A stretch of 64,000 nucleotides of DNA from an uncultured OCS116 cluster bacterium (lineage in GTDB: Bacteria; Pseudomonadota; Alphaproteobacteria; Rhizobiales; TMED25). The stretch is taken from the NCBI GenBank assembly GCA_902613795.1, contig CACMIP010000002.1:17466-81465 (forward strand), in the 5' to 3' direction. Below the pieces are notes generated by a model. That model made no database searches. It had not been told where the DNA came from and saw only the letters and a list, made by a program, of their open reading frames with translations. This document shows, piece by piece, positions 39,309-48,162 of the stretch (position 1 is the stretch's first letter; each line of letters opens with the position of its first letter). The position numbers and the translations under genes were made by a program.

Positions 39309-40283
39309 ATGTCCAAGCAAAGAATGATGCCAGCAATAAATCTAGCATTACAAGAAGAAATGAAAAGAGATAATAAAGTTATCCTATACGGAGAGGATGC
39401 CGGTATTTCACTTTTAGGGCAGACAACAGGTCTTCAAGAAAATTTTGGTAAAGACAGGGTCAGAGACACGCCAATCTGTGAGAATATTATGACCGGTATG
39501 GCTGTTGGTGCTGCGGCAGCTGGATACCGACCAATTTGCCATCTTTTATATGGAAACTTTATATATACAGGGTTTGACTCAATAGCCAACCAAGCAGCAA
39601 AATTAAAGTATATGACAGCCGGCCAAGTAAAATTACCTGTAGTTTATATGGCAGTTATCGGTGGCGGGAGGTCTGCGGCTGCACAACACTCGGATATACC
39701 TTATCCCGCTTTGATGAACTTAGGTGGTGTAAAGGTTGTTGTGCCGTCAAACTCTAGAACAGCTAAAGGCTTATTGAAGTCTGCGATCAGGGATGATAAT
39801 CCAGTATTTTATTTAACTGCAGCTGGTGGTGGCCGACCAGAGGAAGTACCAGATGATGATAATTATTTAATACCAATTGGGAAATCAGAAGTAATAAACC
39901 AAGGAAATGATGTTACAATTATATCAATTGGTTCAATGACACTAAAAGCTCTGCAAGCAACAAAAAAACTTAACGATAAAGGTATAGGAGTTGACTTAAT
40001 TGACCTCTTATCATTAGTGCCAATTGACGAGGATACAATCATAAATTCATTAAAGAAAACAGGAAGAGTGGTCATTGTTGATGAGGCTCGTGACATATGT
40101 AGTGCGGCAAGCCATATATCGGCCATCTTATCTGATAAGGCATTCAAATATCTAAAATCACCTATAAAAAGAGTTACGGTAAAAGATGTCGCAATTCCAT
40201 ACTCACCCATCCTAGAAAGCCACGTAATACCTGATGTTGCCGATATTGTGAATTGTATTGAAGAATTATTGGAGTTAAATTAG
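39309..40283 (+). CDS. TPP-dependent 2-oxoacid/acetoin dehydrogenase, E1 beta
   Basis: Beta subunit of the E1 heterotetramer. The 324 residues begin RMMPAINLALQEEMKRD and carry LYGEDAG, the TPP-side RVRDTPICENIMTGMAVGAA, VPSNSRTAKGLLKSAIRDDNPV and a C-terminal transketolase domain (GRVVIVDEARDICSAASHIS). It matches the AcoB/PdhB family in length. Only three bases separate it from E1-alpha and two from the lipoyl gene. No E2 acyltransferase core or E3 lipoamide dehydrogenase is nearby. Confidence 0.92.
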   Translation: MSKQRMMPAINLALQEEMKRDNKVILYGEDAGISLLGQTTGLQENFGKDRVRDTPICENIMTGMAVGAAAAGYRPICHLLYGNFIYTGFDSIANQAAKLKYMTAGQVKLPVVYMAVIGGGRSAAAQHSDIPYPALMNLGGVKVVVPSNSRTAKGLLKSAIRDDNPVFYLTAAGGGRPEEVPDDDNYLIPIGKSEVINQGNDVTIISIGSMTLKALQATKKLNDKGIGVDLIDLLSLVPIDEDTIINSLKKTGRVVIVDEARDICSAASHISAILSDKAFKYLKSPIKRVTVKDVAIPYSPILESHVIPDVADIVNCIEELLELN

Positions 40284-40285
40284 CC

Positions 40286-40525
40286 ATGGAAAGAATAGTT
40301 AAAATGCCTAGAATGGGCATGAATGTTGATGAAGGTACAATCGTTGAGTGGCATGTAAAAGAAGGTCAGAGTTTTTCAAAGGGTGATGCCCTATATTCCA
40401 TCGAGACCGATAAGACAACTGCTGAGATAGAAGCACCCTGTGACGGTGTTTTAAATAAAATTCATGCAAATACTGGTGACGATATATCTGTCGGTGACCA
40501 GATATGCTCTATTACAGAGACCTAA
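40286..40525 (+). CDS. Free-standing lipoyl-carrier domain
   Basis: A 79-residue protein that is one complete biotinyl/lipoyl domain. It begins RIVKMPRMGMNVDEGTIVEW, has the modified-lysine hairpin IETDKTTAEIEAP (Lys near 43) and ends at SVGDQICSITET. It resembles the N-terminal lipoyl domain of AcoC/E2, but the linker, peripheral-subunit-binding and acyltransferase domains are missing and the stop is clean. It is therefore a stand-alone acyl or electron carrier for the E1 next door. Which E2 or E3 completes the cycle is unknown. Confidence 0.9.
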   Translation: MERIVKMPRMGMNVDEGTIVEWHVKEGQSFSKGDALYSIETDKTTAEIEAPCDGVLNKIHANTGDDISVGDQICSITET

Positions 40526-40564
40526 TTATCAAAAATACTATTGTTAATATCAATATGTCCCAGC

Positions 40565-41950
40565 ATGCAATCTAGTCCAAAAAATACCTTTATGTATCAT
40601 TATATGGATACATTCCGTATGGGTTTTCCAATAATTATTGCTAGGACATCAATTCTGATTATGGTTACAATTGATGCAATAATGACGGGCTGGGCAGGGC
40701 CAGATCAACTCGCATATCTGGGGATTGGACTAGCTCCAGTAATTGCGCTTATGGTTATTTTTATTGGCGCACTAAACGCGACAGTCGTTCTTGCATCACA
40801 ATCAATTGGAGCAAATGAAAGACACAAAGTTGGTTCTATTTGGTACTCTGCTATGATCCATAGTATCTTATTTTCAATTATCTCTATCTTTTTATCTTTT
40901 TTCTTTGAAGATTTTTTTCTAATTACAGGGCAAGAGCTTAATATTGCAGAGGAAGGCGCACGAGTTTCGCTAGTGTTTGCATACGGAATTCCTGGGATGT
41001 TATTTTTTGTAACAACAAACCTTATTTTAGAAGCAATGGGTTACCAAAAAGCAGGTATGTATGCCATGATTTTTGTCAATATACTAAATGTAATCTTAAA
41101 TGGCATCTTCATACTGTCATGGGGCTCATTTTATAGTGGAGGTGGGGCGTATGAAGCGATCGTAATCTCATCAATATTAAGATGGACAGCATTTTTTATG
41201 ACCTTAATTTACCTTGTTTATATATCAAAGAAGAATGGTGATGTATTTAAGATGAAAAAAAACTTTTTAGATATTAAAGAGAATATGTTTACTTTAAAAT
41301 CAAGTATATCTGAGAAATTTAGAAAAATAGCGCTTCCAATGGCATTGTTGCAAGGCGTTGAAGTAATTGCCTTTGCAGCAGTTGTATTTATTGCGGGATG
41401 GTTTGGATCAGCTGCACTTGCTGCGCACCATGCAACTTACACTGTTGTGAATCTAATATATATGAGTGCAATTGGAGTAGCTGGTGCTACCTCTATCAGG
41501 GTTGGTGTTGCGGTTGGTCAGCAATCAGTCAGCGATACGAAAAGAGCAGGGTTAATGGGTATGCTGGTTGCTTTTTCAATAACGCTCCCAATATCTGTTT
41601 TTACACTCATTAATCCTGATGTGATTGCACGAGTTTTCTTTGATAACCCAGAGATGATTTTGATGACTCAGAAAATAATATTTTTTGTAGGATTTCTATT
41701 TGTTTTTGACACTTTGATGGCAGTTTCACTAGGTGCATTGAGAGGTACTGGAGATGTATGGGTGCCATTTATTATATTATCTGTCTGTTTCTGGATTTTT
41801 GGAATACCGCTTTCATACTTCTTTGCTATCACACTTGATTTTGGATTGATTGGATTATGGATTGGAATTGGTATTGGAATTATAAGTTCATTATTGATTC
41901 TCGCACCAAGATTTTATATAATTTCCTCATCTCCAATACAAAGATTATAA
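40565..41950 (+). CDS. MATE-family efflux transporter
   Basis: A protein of about 461 residues with twelve predicted helices in two halves, of the MATE/NorM family of Na+- or H+-coupled exporters. RTSILIMVTIDAIMTGWAGPDQLAYLGIGLAP at the N-terminus (in segments) and LGALRGTGDVWVPFIIL in the C-terminal half are characteristic. The ATG at 40565 is preferred over an in-frame TTG at 40541. It follows the lipoyl gene after 39 bases and may belong to the same transcript. Substrate unknown. Confidence 0.88.
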   Translation: MQSSPKNTFMYHYMDTFRMGFPIIIARTSILIMVTIDAIMTGWAGPDQLAYLGIGLAPVIALMVIFIGALNATVVLASQSIGANERHKVGSIWYSAMIHSILFSIISIFLSFFFEDFFLITGQELNIAEEGARVSLVFAYGIPGMLFFVTTNLILEAMGYQKAGMYAMIFVNILNVILNGIFILSWGSFYSGGGAYEAIVISSILRWTAFFMTLIYLVYISKKNGDVFKMKKNFLDIKENMFTLKSSISEKFRKIALPMALLQGVEVIAFAAVVFIAGWFGSAALAAHHATYTVVNLIYMSAIGVAGATSIRVGVAVGQQSVSDTKRAGLMGMLVAFSITLPISVFTLINPDVIARVFFDNPEMILMTQKIIFFVGFLFVFDTLMAVSLGALRGTGDVWVPFIILSVCFWIFGIPLSYFFAITLDFGLIGLWIGIGIGIISSLLILAPRFYIISSSPIQRL

Positions 41951-41961
41951 GATTGTCATTT

Positions 41962-42849
41962 ATGAGATTTCCAATAATAGATAGCCATCATCACATATGG
42001 AAGCAATCAGACTTAGATTGGCTTCAGGGTGAAATACAGCCAAGAATATTTGGGGATTATACTCCGATTAAAAAAGACTATCTCATCGATGACTTTATTG
42101 AAGATGTTGTAGATTTTGGAGTGGAGCAGTCAGTTTATATTCAATGCAATTGGCCAATCGATAAATATCATGAAGAGGCAAAGTTTGTTGATGACTCTTT
42201 TAATAATTCAGGTTGGCCAAACGCGTTTATTGGATATTGTAATTTATTAGATCCAAATGCTCCTGAGATGCTGGATAAATTATTTGACTATCCTCTGACG
42301 AGGGGCATAAGAATGCAGCTTCATTGGCATGAACGTGAATTATATTCATTTGCATCTGCGCCAGATATTATGGAGGATTCAATATTTAATAATAATTTTG
42401 AGTATTTGGCTAAAAAAGAGTCAATTTTTGAATTACAAGTTTTTCAAAGTCAATTGAGTCACACAAAAAATCTTTTGAAAAGGTTTCCCGAAACAACATT
42501 TGTTCTTCAGCATGCAGGTATGCCGCATGACTTATCGGATAGCGGTTGGGCTGAATGGAATGCATTTATGGAAAGTCTTGCTGAATATGACAATCTTTTC
42601 ATTAAACTTTCAGGATTGGGAACATTTATTAATAAAAATGACCCTGAGTTTATATCAAATATTGTTCAGAAAGTTTTAGCAAACTATCCATCAGATAGAT
42701 GTTTGTTTGGATCGAATTTCCCGATTGAAAAAATCTGGTGTAATTACGGTGATCTGATCAATGCATTCCGAATGGCAACGCGTAAATTACCAATTGCTGA
42801 TCAGAAAAATATTTTTCATAATACAGCAAGCAAAGTTTATGGGATTTAG
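41962..42849 (+). CDS. Amidohydrolase-2 family (lactonase-like) hydrolase
   Basis: A TIM-barrel metal-dependent hydrolase of about 295 residues in the COG3618 group, which includes L-fuconolactone and L-rhamnonolactone hydrolases. It begins FPIIDSHHHIWKQSDLDWL (HxH-type metal site), has MQLHWHERELYS, FVLQHAGMP and the C-terminal LFGSNFPIEK (metal Asp replaced by Asn in SNFP, as is common in this group). The ATG at 41962 is chosen because an earlier in-frame ATG lies inside the MATE gene. A lactone substrate is plausible, not shown. Confidence 0.85.
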   Translation: MRFPIIDSHHHIWKQSDLDWLQGEIQPRIFGDYTPIKKDYLIDDFIEDVVDFGVEQSVYIQCNWPIDKYHEEAKFVDDSFNNSGWPNAFIGYCNLLDPNAPEMLDKLFDYPLTRGIRMQLHWHERELYSFASAPDIMEDSIFNNNFEYLAKKESIFELQVFQSQLSHTKNLLKRFPETTFVLQHAGMPHDLSDSGWAEWNAFMESLAEYDNLFIKLSGLGTFINKNDPEFISNIVQKVLANYPSDRCLFGSNFPIEKIWCNYGDLINAFRMATRKLPIADQKNIFHNTASKVYGI

Positions 42850-42850
42850 A

Positions 42851-44062
42851 TTATCTTGTGCCGAATATTATAACAGGGCGATCCTTGATTGGGTAATGTA
42901 GTAAAGCTGCAAGCAAACCGAGTAAAACGGAAAACCACCACATAATGTTATAATCACCAGTTAAATCAAAAATCCATCCGCCCATCCACGAACTTACGAA
43001 CCCACCTAATTGATGGCTGAAAAATACAATTCCATATAGCATCGACATATATTTAGGTCCAAAAAAGGTTGCAACAAGGCCACTTGTCAATGGGACAGTG
43101 CCTAACCACAAGACGCCAAGAACAAAGGTAAAAATTAATGTTGATATTACAGTGATCGGTGTAATTATGTAGATTATGAATGCTAGGGCTCTGAGTGCAT
43201 ACAAAGCTACAAGTACATCATTTTTTTTGTATTTGTCACCTAAGCGACCGGCTAATGCTACACCAAAAATATTTGCAAAACCAATCAAAGCGAGTGAAGT
43301 CGTAGCCACATTCGCCGGCAGTGACATATCTGAAATAAAAGCAGGCAGATGAGCGACAATGAAATTCACATGAAATCCACAAATGAAAAAACCACACACT
43401 AGCAATAGGAAGTTTTTTGATTTCAGTGCATGACTTAATACCTCACTTAGTCTCTCACCGGCGTCATTAGTCTGGTTTTTTTGATCAGTTATTTTATCAT
43501 GTGGTACCAGTCCGTAAACTAGAGGTATCATAACCAAGGAAATTGCGGCAAGCCCAAATAAAGCTCCCGACCAACCAAATGATTGAATGAAAGTACCTGT
43601 AACGGGAACGCCTAAAAACATCCCTATTGAACCACCCATTGTTGTCAAACCTAGGGCGGTACCTCTTTTTTCAGGTGGTGCAAACTTTCCAACTGCACCT
43701 AGAATTACTGTAAAGCCCAATCCGGATAGTCCAGATCCTACAATTATTCCGCCAAGTAGTAATTCCTGAGGGGAGGCTGAATTTGACAAAATCAAAATAC
43801 CACCCGAATAAAATAATGCACCAACTATAGCAACTCTTTTTAAACCAAATTTATCAGCTAGTGCCCCTGTAAATGGAGCAAGGACGCCCCAAAGAAGATT
43901 CACAAGTCCAATTGAAAGAGCAAAAGTCTCTCTTCCGATCTGCAGTGTTGTACTAATTGGCTCCAGAAAAAGTCCAAATGATTGCCTGATACCAACTGCA
44001 ATGGCAAGAATTAGGCCGCCGCATATAATTTTAATTTGTAAAGGCGTTAATCCCTTAGTCAT
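42851..44062 (-). CDS. MFS transporter, OxlT-like
   Basis: A 403-residue carrier with twelve helices. GIRQSFGLFLEPISTTL near the start and GALADKFGLKRVAIVGAL in the first loop place it near the oxalate/formate antiporter and monocarboxylate-carrier group. The substrate is likely a small organic anion (family knowledge). It is the last gene of a minus-strand run beginning at 46411 and overlaps the phosphoesterase gene upstream by eight bases. It abuts the amidohydrolase tail to tail. Confidence 0.87.
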   Translation of the reverse strand: MTKGLTPLQIKIICGGLILAIAVGIRQSFGLFLEPISTTLQIGRETFALSIGLVNLLWGVLAPFTGALADKFGLKRVAIVGALFYSGGILILSNSASPQELLLGGIIVGSGLSGLGFTVILGAVGKFAPPEKRGTALGLTTMGGSIGMFLGVPVTGTFIQSFGWSGALFGLAAISLVMIPLVYGLVPHDKITDQKNQTNDAGERLSEVLSHALKSKNFLLLVCGFFICGFHVNFIVAHLPAFISDMSLPANVATTSLALIGFANIFGVALAGRLGDKYKKNDVLVALYALRALAFIIYIITPITVISTLIFTFVLGVLWLGTVPLTSGLVATFFGPKYMSMLYGIVFFSHQLGGFVSSWMGGWIFDLTGDYNIMWWFSVLLGLLAALLHYPIKDRPVIIFGTR

Positions 44063-44942
44063 AAGTTTTACTCATTAAGATTTGTGTTTTAAACTTTTTA
44101 GTTTGCATGATGTAGCTGCGACGATACACCTTAAGACTCCATTTGTCATTTACTTTGTCAATATGATATTTAAAGAATGATAGTTTACCCTGGTTCGCTC
44201 GAGAGGTTGATGGAGCACCAAGGCAGGGTATATTAACTTCTTTTAGAGATATTTTTTTTTGACTTTCGGTATGTAAGTGACCGTGCAATATCAAATTTAT
44301 ATTAAATTCATTGAGTATTTTAATTAATGAGTTCTTATTGAGCAGGCCTTTAAAGTTTAGAAAACCGAATTCATGCAAAGGGTGATGTAATAGTATTATT
44401 ATGAAATAATTATCTTTTGACAATGAATGTAATATCTCTGTTATGGCGTCTAATTGTGTTTCGGAGATACGCCCCCAAGACATTAGGGGTGGGGACACAA
44501 CAGCAGTTGAAATTCCAATGATTGCAATGTCGTTAAATAATTTTAGATATGGAAAGGGTGACGCTTGAGTATCATCATGGTTGCTTTCTGTGTATCGTCG
44601 CAGTATATACATTGAGTCTTCATAATTACATTTTACGTAATTATCATGGTTCCCAGGTATAATCGATAGCTTATCTTTCGGGAAGTAACTTCCTAAGAAA
44701 TCACTGGCCAACTCGAACTCACTGCGAAGTGACAAATTGACTATATCCCCTGTCAAAATTGTATGGCCATCAGAATTTTTTAATATATCATCGAATATTA
44801 TTTTGAGATTTTCAATGTCATGAATTTTTTTTCTGTTTGATGAATGATTAATAAAACCGAACAATCTCTTATTCAGTAAATCACTAAAACTCGGCTGAAC
44901 TGTTATTGGAAGATGTATGTCTGAAATGTGGGATATAATCAT
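44055..44942 (-). CDS. Calcineurin-like metallophosphoesterase
   Basis: A two-metal phosphoesterase of about 295 residues. Motifs in order: ISHISDIHLPI (DxH), TGDIVNLSLRSEF (GD), IPGNHDNYV (GNHD), LLHHPLHEFG and LHGHLHTES (GHxH). The order and spacing match the DevR/CpdA-like group that includes cyclic-nucleotide phosphodiesterases. The substrate is unknown. The ATG at 44942 is preferred to a GTG at 44951. It lies 32 bases downstream of msrA. Confidence 0.85.
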   Translation of the reverse strand: MIISHISDIHLPITVQPSFSDLLNKRLFGFINHSSNRKKIHDIENLKIIFDDILKNSDGHTILTGDIVNLSLRSEFELASDFLGSYFPKDKLSIIPGNHDNYVKCNYEDSMYILRRYTESNHDDTQASPFPYLKLFNDIAIIGISTAVVSPPLMSWGRISETQLDAITEILHSLSKDNYFIIILLHHPLHEFGFLNFKGLLNKNSLIKILNEFNINLILHGHLHTESQKKISLKEVNIPCLGAPSTSRANQGKLSFFKYHIDKVNDKWSLKVYRRSYIMQTKKFKTQILMSKTYD

Positions 44943-44974
44943 ATTATGCACATTTATGTATACTTCTTTTGGTC

Positions 44975-45436
44975 CTAGCGGAATAGGTATTTTTGATGGT
45001 AATTTTCGGCTTCAAAGAAGGTCACATTTTCGTAAAGAATAGTTGAAATCGGATTATTGTAGCGCTTTGATGTGTTGAGAGCATCAATGGCATTTTTGGC
45101 AATCTCGATGTATGGCTCATAATCCGTAAATATACAAGATCTGTATTGCGTTCCAATGTCAACACCTTGTCTATTGATTTGAGTTGGATCATGAATATCC
45201 CAAAAGATATCCAGTAGCTTATTAAAATCAATTATATTTGTATCAAACTCAACTTTTACAACTTCAGCATGGCCCGTTTGACCCGAACAAACCTCTGCGT
45301 AGGTAGGGTTTTCTGTGGTACCGCCTGCATAACCAACTTTTGTGCTTATGACACCGTCTGTTCTGTGGAATATCATCTCAGGATGCCAGAAACATCCTGA
45401 ACCGAGTAGAACAATATTCGCATTATTTTTATCCAT
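44975..45436 (-). CDS. msrA: Peptide methionine-S-sulfoxide reductase MsrA
   Basis: Repairs methionine-S-sulfoxide in proteins. The 153 residues contain the active-site motif GSGCFWHPEMIF (Cys15), TKVGYAGGTTENPTY, GHAEVVKVEFD and IHDPTQINRQGVDIGTQYRS. The end is short and lacks a separate cysteine tail. It begins one base after the glutathionyl-hydroquinone reductase stop, so the two oxidative-stress genes are one transcript. Confidence 0.95.
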   Translation of the reverse strand: MDKNNANIVLLGSGCFWHPEMIFHRTDGVISTKVGYAGGTTENPTYAEVCSGQTGHAEVVKVEFDTNIIDFNKLLDIFWDIHDPTQINRQGVDIGTQYRSCIFTDYEPYIEIAKNAIDALNTSKRYNNPISTILYENVTFFEAENYHQKYLFR

Positions 45437-46411
45437 TTAATTGCCTCTATTATGCGGTTGAGTAAAATCAAATGCGGGTCCAGCTGCAACGACACCACTT
45501 GGATTTATTGTTTCATGACTGCCATAGTAATGGAGCTTACTGTATTCGTCATCGTAAGTATCGGAAATACCTGGATATTGATACAACTCTTTCGCATAGT
45601 TGTACAGATTATCGTACTCCTTGATTTTTTTCTTATTACATTTAAAGTGTCCGTGATAGACGCTATCGAATCTCAATAGTGTTGGCAATAACCTCCAGTC
45701 AGATTCTGTTATTTCATCGCCGATTAAATATTTTTGGTGGGACAATATACTATCTAATTTATCTAATCCGAGAAAAAGTGTTTCAATTGCTTCATTATAT
45801 GCTTCTTGAGTTGTTGCGAATCCGGATCTGTAAACACCATTATTTATATTTTGATAAATATAGTCATTCATGTCGTCTATCGCAGTTCTTTTTGCTTCGG
45901 GATAATAATTACCAGGATTTGCTCCAATATCATCAAATTCTGAATTAAACATTCTAATTATATCAGCTGATTCATTGTTAACTATGGTTGATGTTTTTTT
46001 ATCCCAAAGCAAGGGAACAGTTACTCTACCTGAATAGTTTTGGTCTTCTTTTAGATATACCTCATATAAATATTTTTTATTATTCACACTATCTGCAATA
46101 ACACCCTGTCCATCATCAAATGTCCATCCATGTGAACGCATTATGGCATTGACGACAGAGATTGAAATTATATCCTCTAATCCCTTAATAGCACGAAAAA
46201 TCAGGGTTCTGTGAGCCCATGGACAAGCCCAGGATACATAAAGATGATATCTATCTTTCTCTGCTTTAAAACCATCTTTGCCCGACGGCCCTGCTGCACC
46301 ATCTTTTGTTATCCAATTTCGATAAATTGATGGCTTGCGCACATAACGACCTTTTGTCTCCTTGGTGTTATGCCATTGATCGATCCATTTACCATTCTCT
46401 AATCTGCCCAT
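45437..46411 (-). CDS. yqjG: Glutathionyl-hydroquinone reductase
   Basis: Omega/xi-class glutathione transferase that reduces glutathionyl-hydroquinones. The 324 residues have the catalytic Cys in YVSWACPWAHRTLIFRAIKGL, plus VPLLWDKKTSTIVNNESADIIRMFN and the C-terminal helical domain with YLIGDEITESDWRLLPTLLRFD. The closing YYGSHETINPSGVVAAGP is typical of the family. It is the first gene of a four-gene minus-strand run with msrA, a phosphoesterase and an MFS carrier. Confidence 0.93.
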   Translation of the reverse strand: MGRLENGKWIDQWHNTKETKGRYVRKPSIYRNWITKDGAAGPSGKDGFKAEKDRYHLYVSWACPWAHRTLIFRAIKGLEDIISISVVNAIMRSHGWTFDDGQGVIADSVNNKKYLYEVYLKEDQNYSGRVTVPLLWDKKTSTIVNNESADIIRMFNSEFDDIGANPGNYYPEAKRTAIDDMNDYIYQNINNGVYRSGFATTQEAYNEAIETLFLGLDKLDSILSHQKYLIGDEITESDWRLLPTLLRFDSVYHGHFKCNKKKIKEYDNLYNYAKELYQYPGISDTYDDEYSKLHYYGSHETINPSGVVAAGPAFDFTQPHNRGN

Positions 46412-46520
46412 GAAGCGACATCCTTGTACAAAATAATTAGTTGTAGTATTTTTAGCATTTTTATTTTATTAATGCCATCAGAACGTTAATTATACCGCGC
46501 TATTTTAGAGTAATTTCAAT

Positions 46521-47030
46521 ATGAAGATGAATGATTCAATATTTATTCGAAAAGAGCAAGAAATAGACAACACTGAAATTAATACATTATACACTAACTC
46601 ATTTGGACCAGGGCGTTACGCAAAGAGTGCTTTTCGATATCGAGAAAAATATGATCATTTAATTGATATTTCTCAGGTACTCATTTGTCAAAATAAATTA
46701 ATTGGCTCTGTTAGGTTTTGGAATATTCTCGTAAATAATAAAAAATCTCTGCTATTGGGTCCAATCGTTATGCATCGTGATTATAGAGGACAGGGTTTTG
46801 GGAAGAGACTTTTAAAAGATAGTATTCTTAATTGTAAAAATTTGGGCCATAATTTAATAATTTTAGTTGGTGATTTATCTTATTATTCAAAAATTGGCTT
46901 TAAACGAATTGGGCAGAAGAAGATTTTATTTGAAGGCCCTGTAAATTATGAACGCGTCTTGTATATTGAGTTTAATAAAAGTATAATTGAACATAGTGCC
47001 GATATTAAAATAAACAAATTTATAGATTAA
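46521..47030 (+). CDS. GNAT-family N-acetyltransferase
   Basis: A 169-residue acetyltransferase. The acetyl-CoA binding motif is LGPIVMHRDYRGQGFGKRLLKDSI (R/Q-x-x-G-x-G/A at about residues 91-99), followed by ILVGDLSYYSKIGFKRIG. It resembles the YhbS-like group. The substrate cannot be inferred. It heads a plus-strand run with DUF1285, a NUDIX hydrolase, DUF6111 and cca. Confidence 0.87.
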   Translation: MKMNDSIFIRKEQEIDNTEINTLYTNSFGPGRYAKSAFRYREKYDHLIDISQVLICQNKLIGSVRFWNILVNNKKSLLLGPIVMHRDYRGQGFGKRLLKDSILNCKNLGHNLIILVGDLSYYSKIGFKRIGQKKILFEGPVNYERVLYIEFNKSIIEHSADIKINKFID

Positions 47031-47035
47031 AAAGA

Positions 47036-47545
47036 TTGTCTAAAACCAATAATATTTATCAAAATAAAGATCAAAAAGCGAAGTTCCAAATTGATAGAGA
47101 ATGTCGTTGGTTCTATGAGGGAACTGAGATAAAAAGGCATGCAATGGTGTGCCTATTCTCGCGATATTTGAAACGAGATGATAATGGTGCGTATAATATT
47201 GTAACACCCTATGAATGTGTTGCTGTTGGGGTTGAAAATGCCCCTTTTAAAGTAATTAATATACAGATGAAGGGTAAGGGTGTTAACTGTGATTTCTACA
47301 TAGAGACAAATGTGAATGAGGTTATAAAAATAGAGAGAGAAGATCAGTTAAGTTATTTAGTAGATGAAGAAAATCAAGGAATTATCCCATACATAAATAT
47401 CAGAGAAAATATTGCAGCCATCTTCTCTAGATCATGCATGCTCGATTTAATAAATTATTGTGATTATCATCCAGTAAATGAGGGGAAGACTTTTGGCTTT
47501 TGGAGCAATGGGATATTATTTCCTGTTGACATTATTAAAGATTGA
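47036..47545 (+). CDS. DUF1285 protein
   Basis: A 169-residue cytosolic protein matching DUF1285 in shape and key segments: FQIDRECRWFYEGTEIKRHAMVCLFSRYLKRDDNGAYNIVTPYE near the N-terminus (in segments) and MLDLINYCDYHP then GFWSNGILFPV at the end. The function of the family is unknown. The TTG start at 47036 follows the GNAT stop by five bases. It lies just before the CoA-pyrophosphatase-like gene, as in many alphaproteobacteria. Confidence 0.8.
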   Translation: MSKTNNIYQNKDQKAKFQIDRECRWFYEGTEIKRHAMVCLFSRYLKRDDNGAYNIVTPYECVAVGVENAPFKVINIQMKGKGVNCDFYIETNVNEVIKIEREDQLSYLVDEENQGIIPYINIRENIAAIFSRSCMLDLINYCDYHPVNEGKTFGFWSNGILFPVDIIKD

Positions 47546-47565
47546 TTATCTCATAATAAATCTCT

Positions 47566-48162
47566 ATGAAATGCTCACAAAAATTAATAAAAGACATGCC
47601 CGCTTTTACCCCTCAAACATCAGTAAAGGATGATAATACAAAATATTATTCTGTTATTGATGGGGTTAAATATAGAAATTCTGCGGTTTTGGTTCCTTTA
47701 GTTGAAAAATCCAACGGCACAGAGATTATTCTAACTATTCGCTCCAATGATCTACCCTCGCATGCGGGTCAAATATCTTTTCCTGGAGGAAAAGTAGACG
47801 CAAAGGATAAAAATCCAGTTGATACCGCTTACAGGGAGGCCTTTGAAGAGATTGGCTTATCTGAGAAGCACATAAAGAGGCTCGGGTATTTAGATATCAC
47901 AACAACAGGAACAAATTATATAATATTACCGGTGGTTGGACTCATTGATATAGATTTCTTGCCAAAAATAAATAAAAATGAGGTTGAGGATATCATATAT
48001 CTACCTTTAGAATTTATAGAGCATAAAAATAACTTGAAGTTCGTAGATAAAGAATTTAATGGAACTCGAAAATCGTTTTATTTATACCAATACAAAGAGT
48101 ATTCTATATGGGGTGCAACTGCACGCATATTAAAAACACTATCTGAGAGGTTTTTTAAATAA
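47566..48162 (+). CDS. NUDIX hydrolase, CoA pyrophosphatase type
   Basis: A 198-residue NUDIX enzyme. The Nudix box is GGKVDAKDKNPVDTAYREAFEEIGL (residues about 74-98, key REAFEE-IG), preceded by LTIRSNDLPSHAGQISFPGG, the extension typical of CoA diphosphatases (NudL/YeaB). It likely hydrolyses CoA or acyl-CoA to 3',5'-ADP and phosphopantetheine. It overlaps the next gene by one base (TAATG). Confidence 0.9.
   Translation: MKCSQKLIKDMPAFTPQTSVKDDNTKYYSVIDGVKYRNSAVLVPLVEKSNGTEIILTIRSNDLPSHAGQISFPGGKVDAKDKNPVDTAYREAFEEIGLSEKHIKRLGYLDITTTGTNYIILPVVGLIDIDFLPKINKNEVEDIIYLPLEFIEHKNNLKFVDKEFNGTRKSFYLYQYKEYSIWGATARILKTLSERFFK

Noticed and set aside
43587..43769. Pro-rich plus-strand frame inside the OxlT-like gene
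   Set aside because: Antisense to membrane-helix codons (Gly and Ala codons read as Pro and Ser); no start signal.
45452..45948. Plus-strand open frames opposite yqjG
   Set aside because: Shadows of the glutathionyl-hydroquinone reductase coding region; hydrophobic composition is an artefact of the reverse complement.
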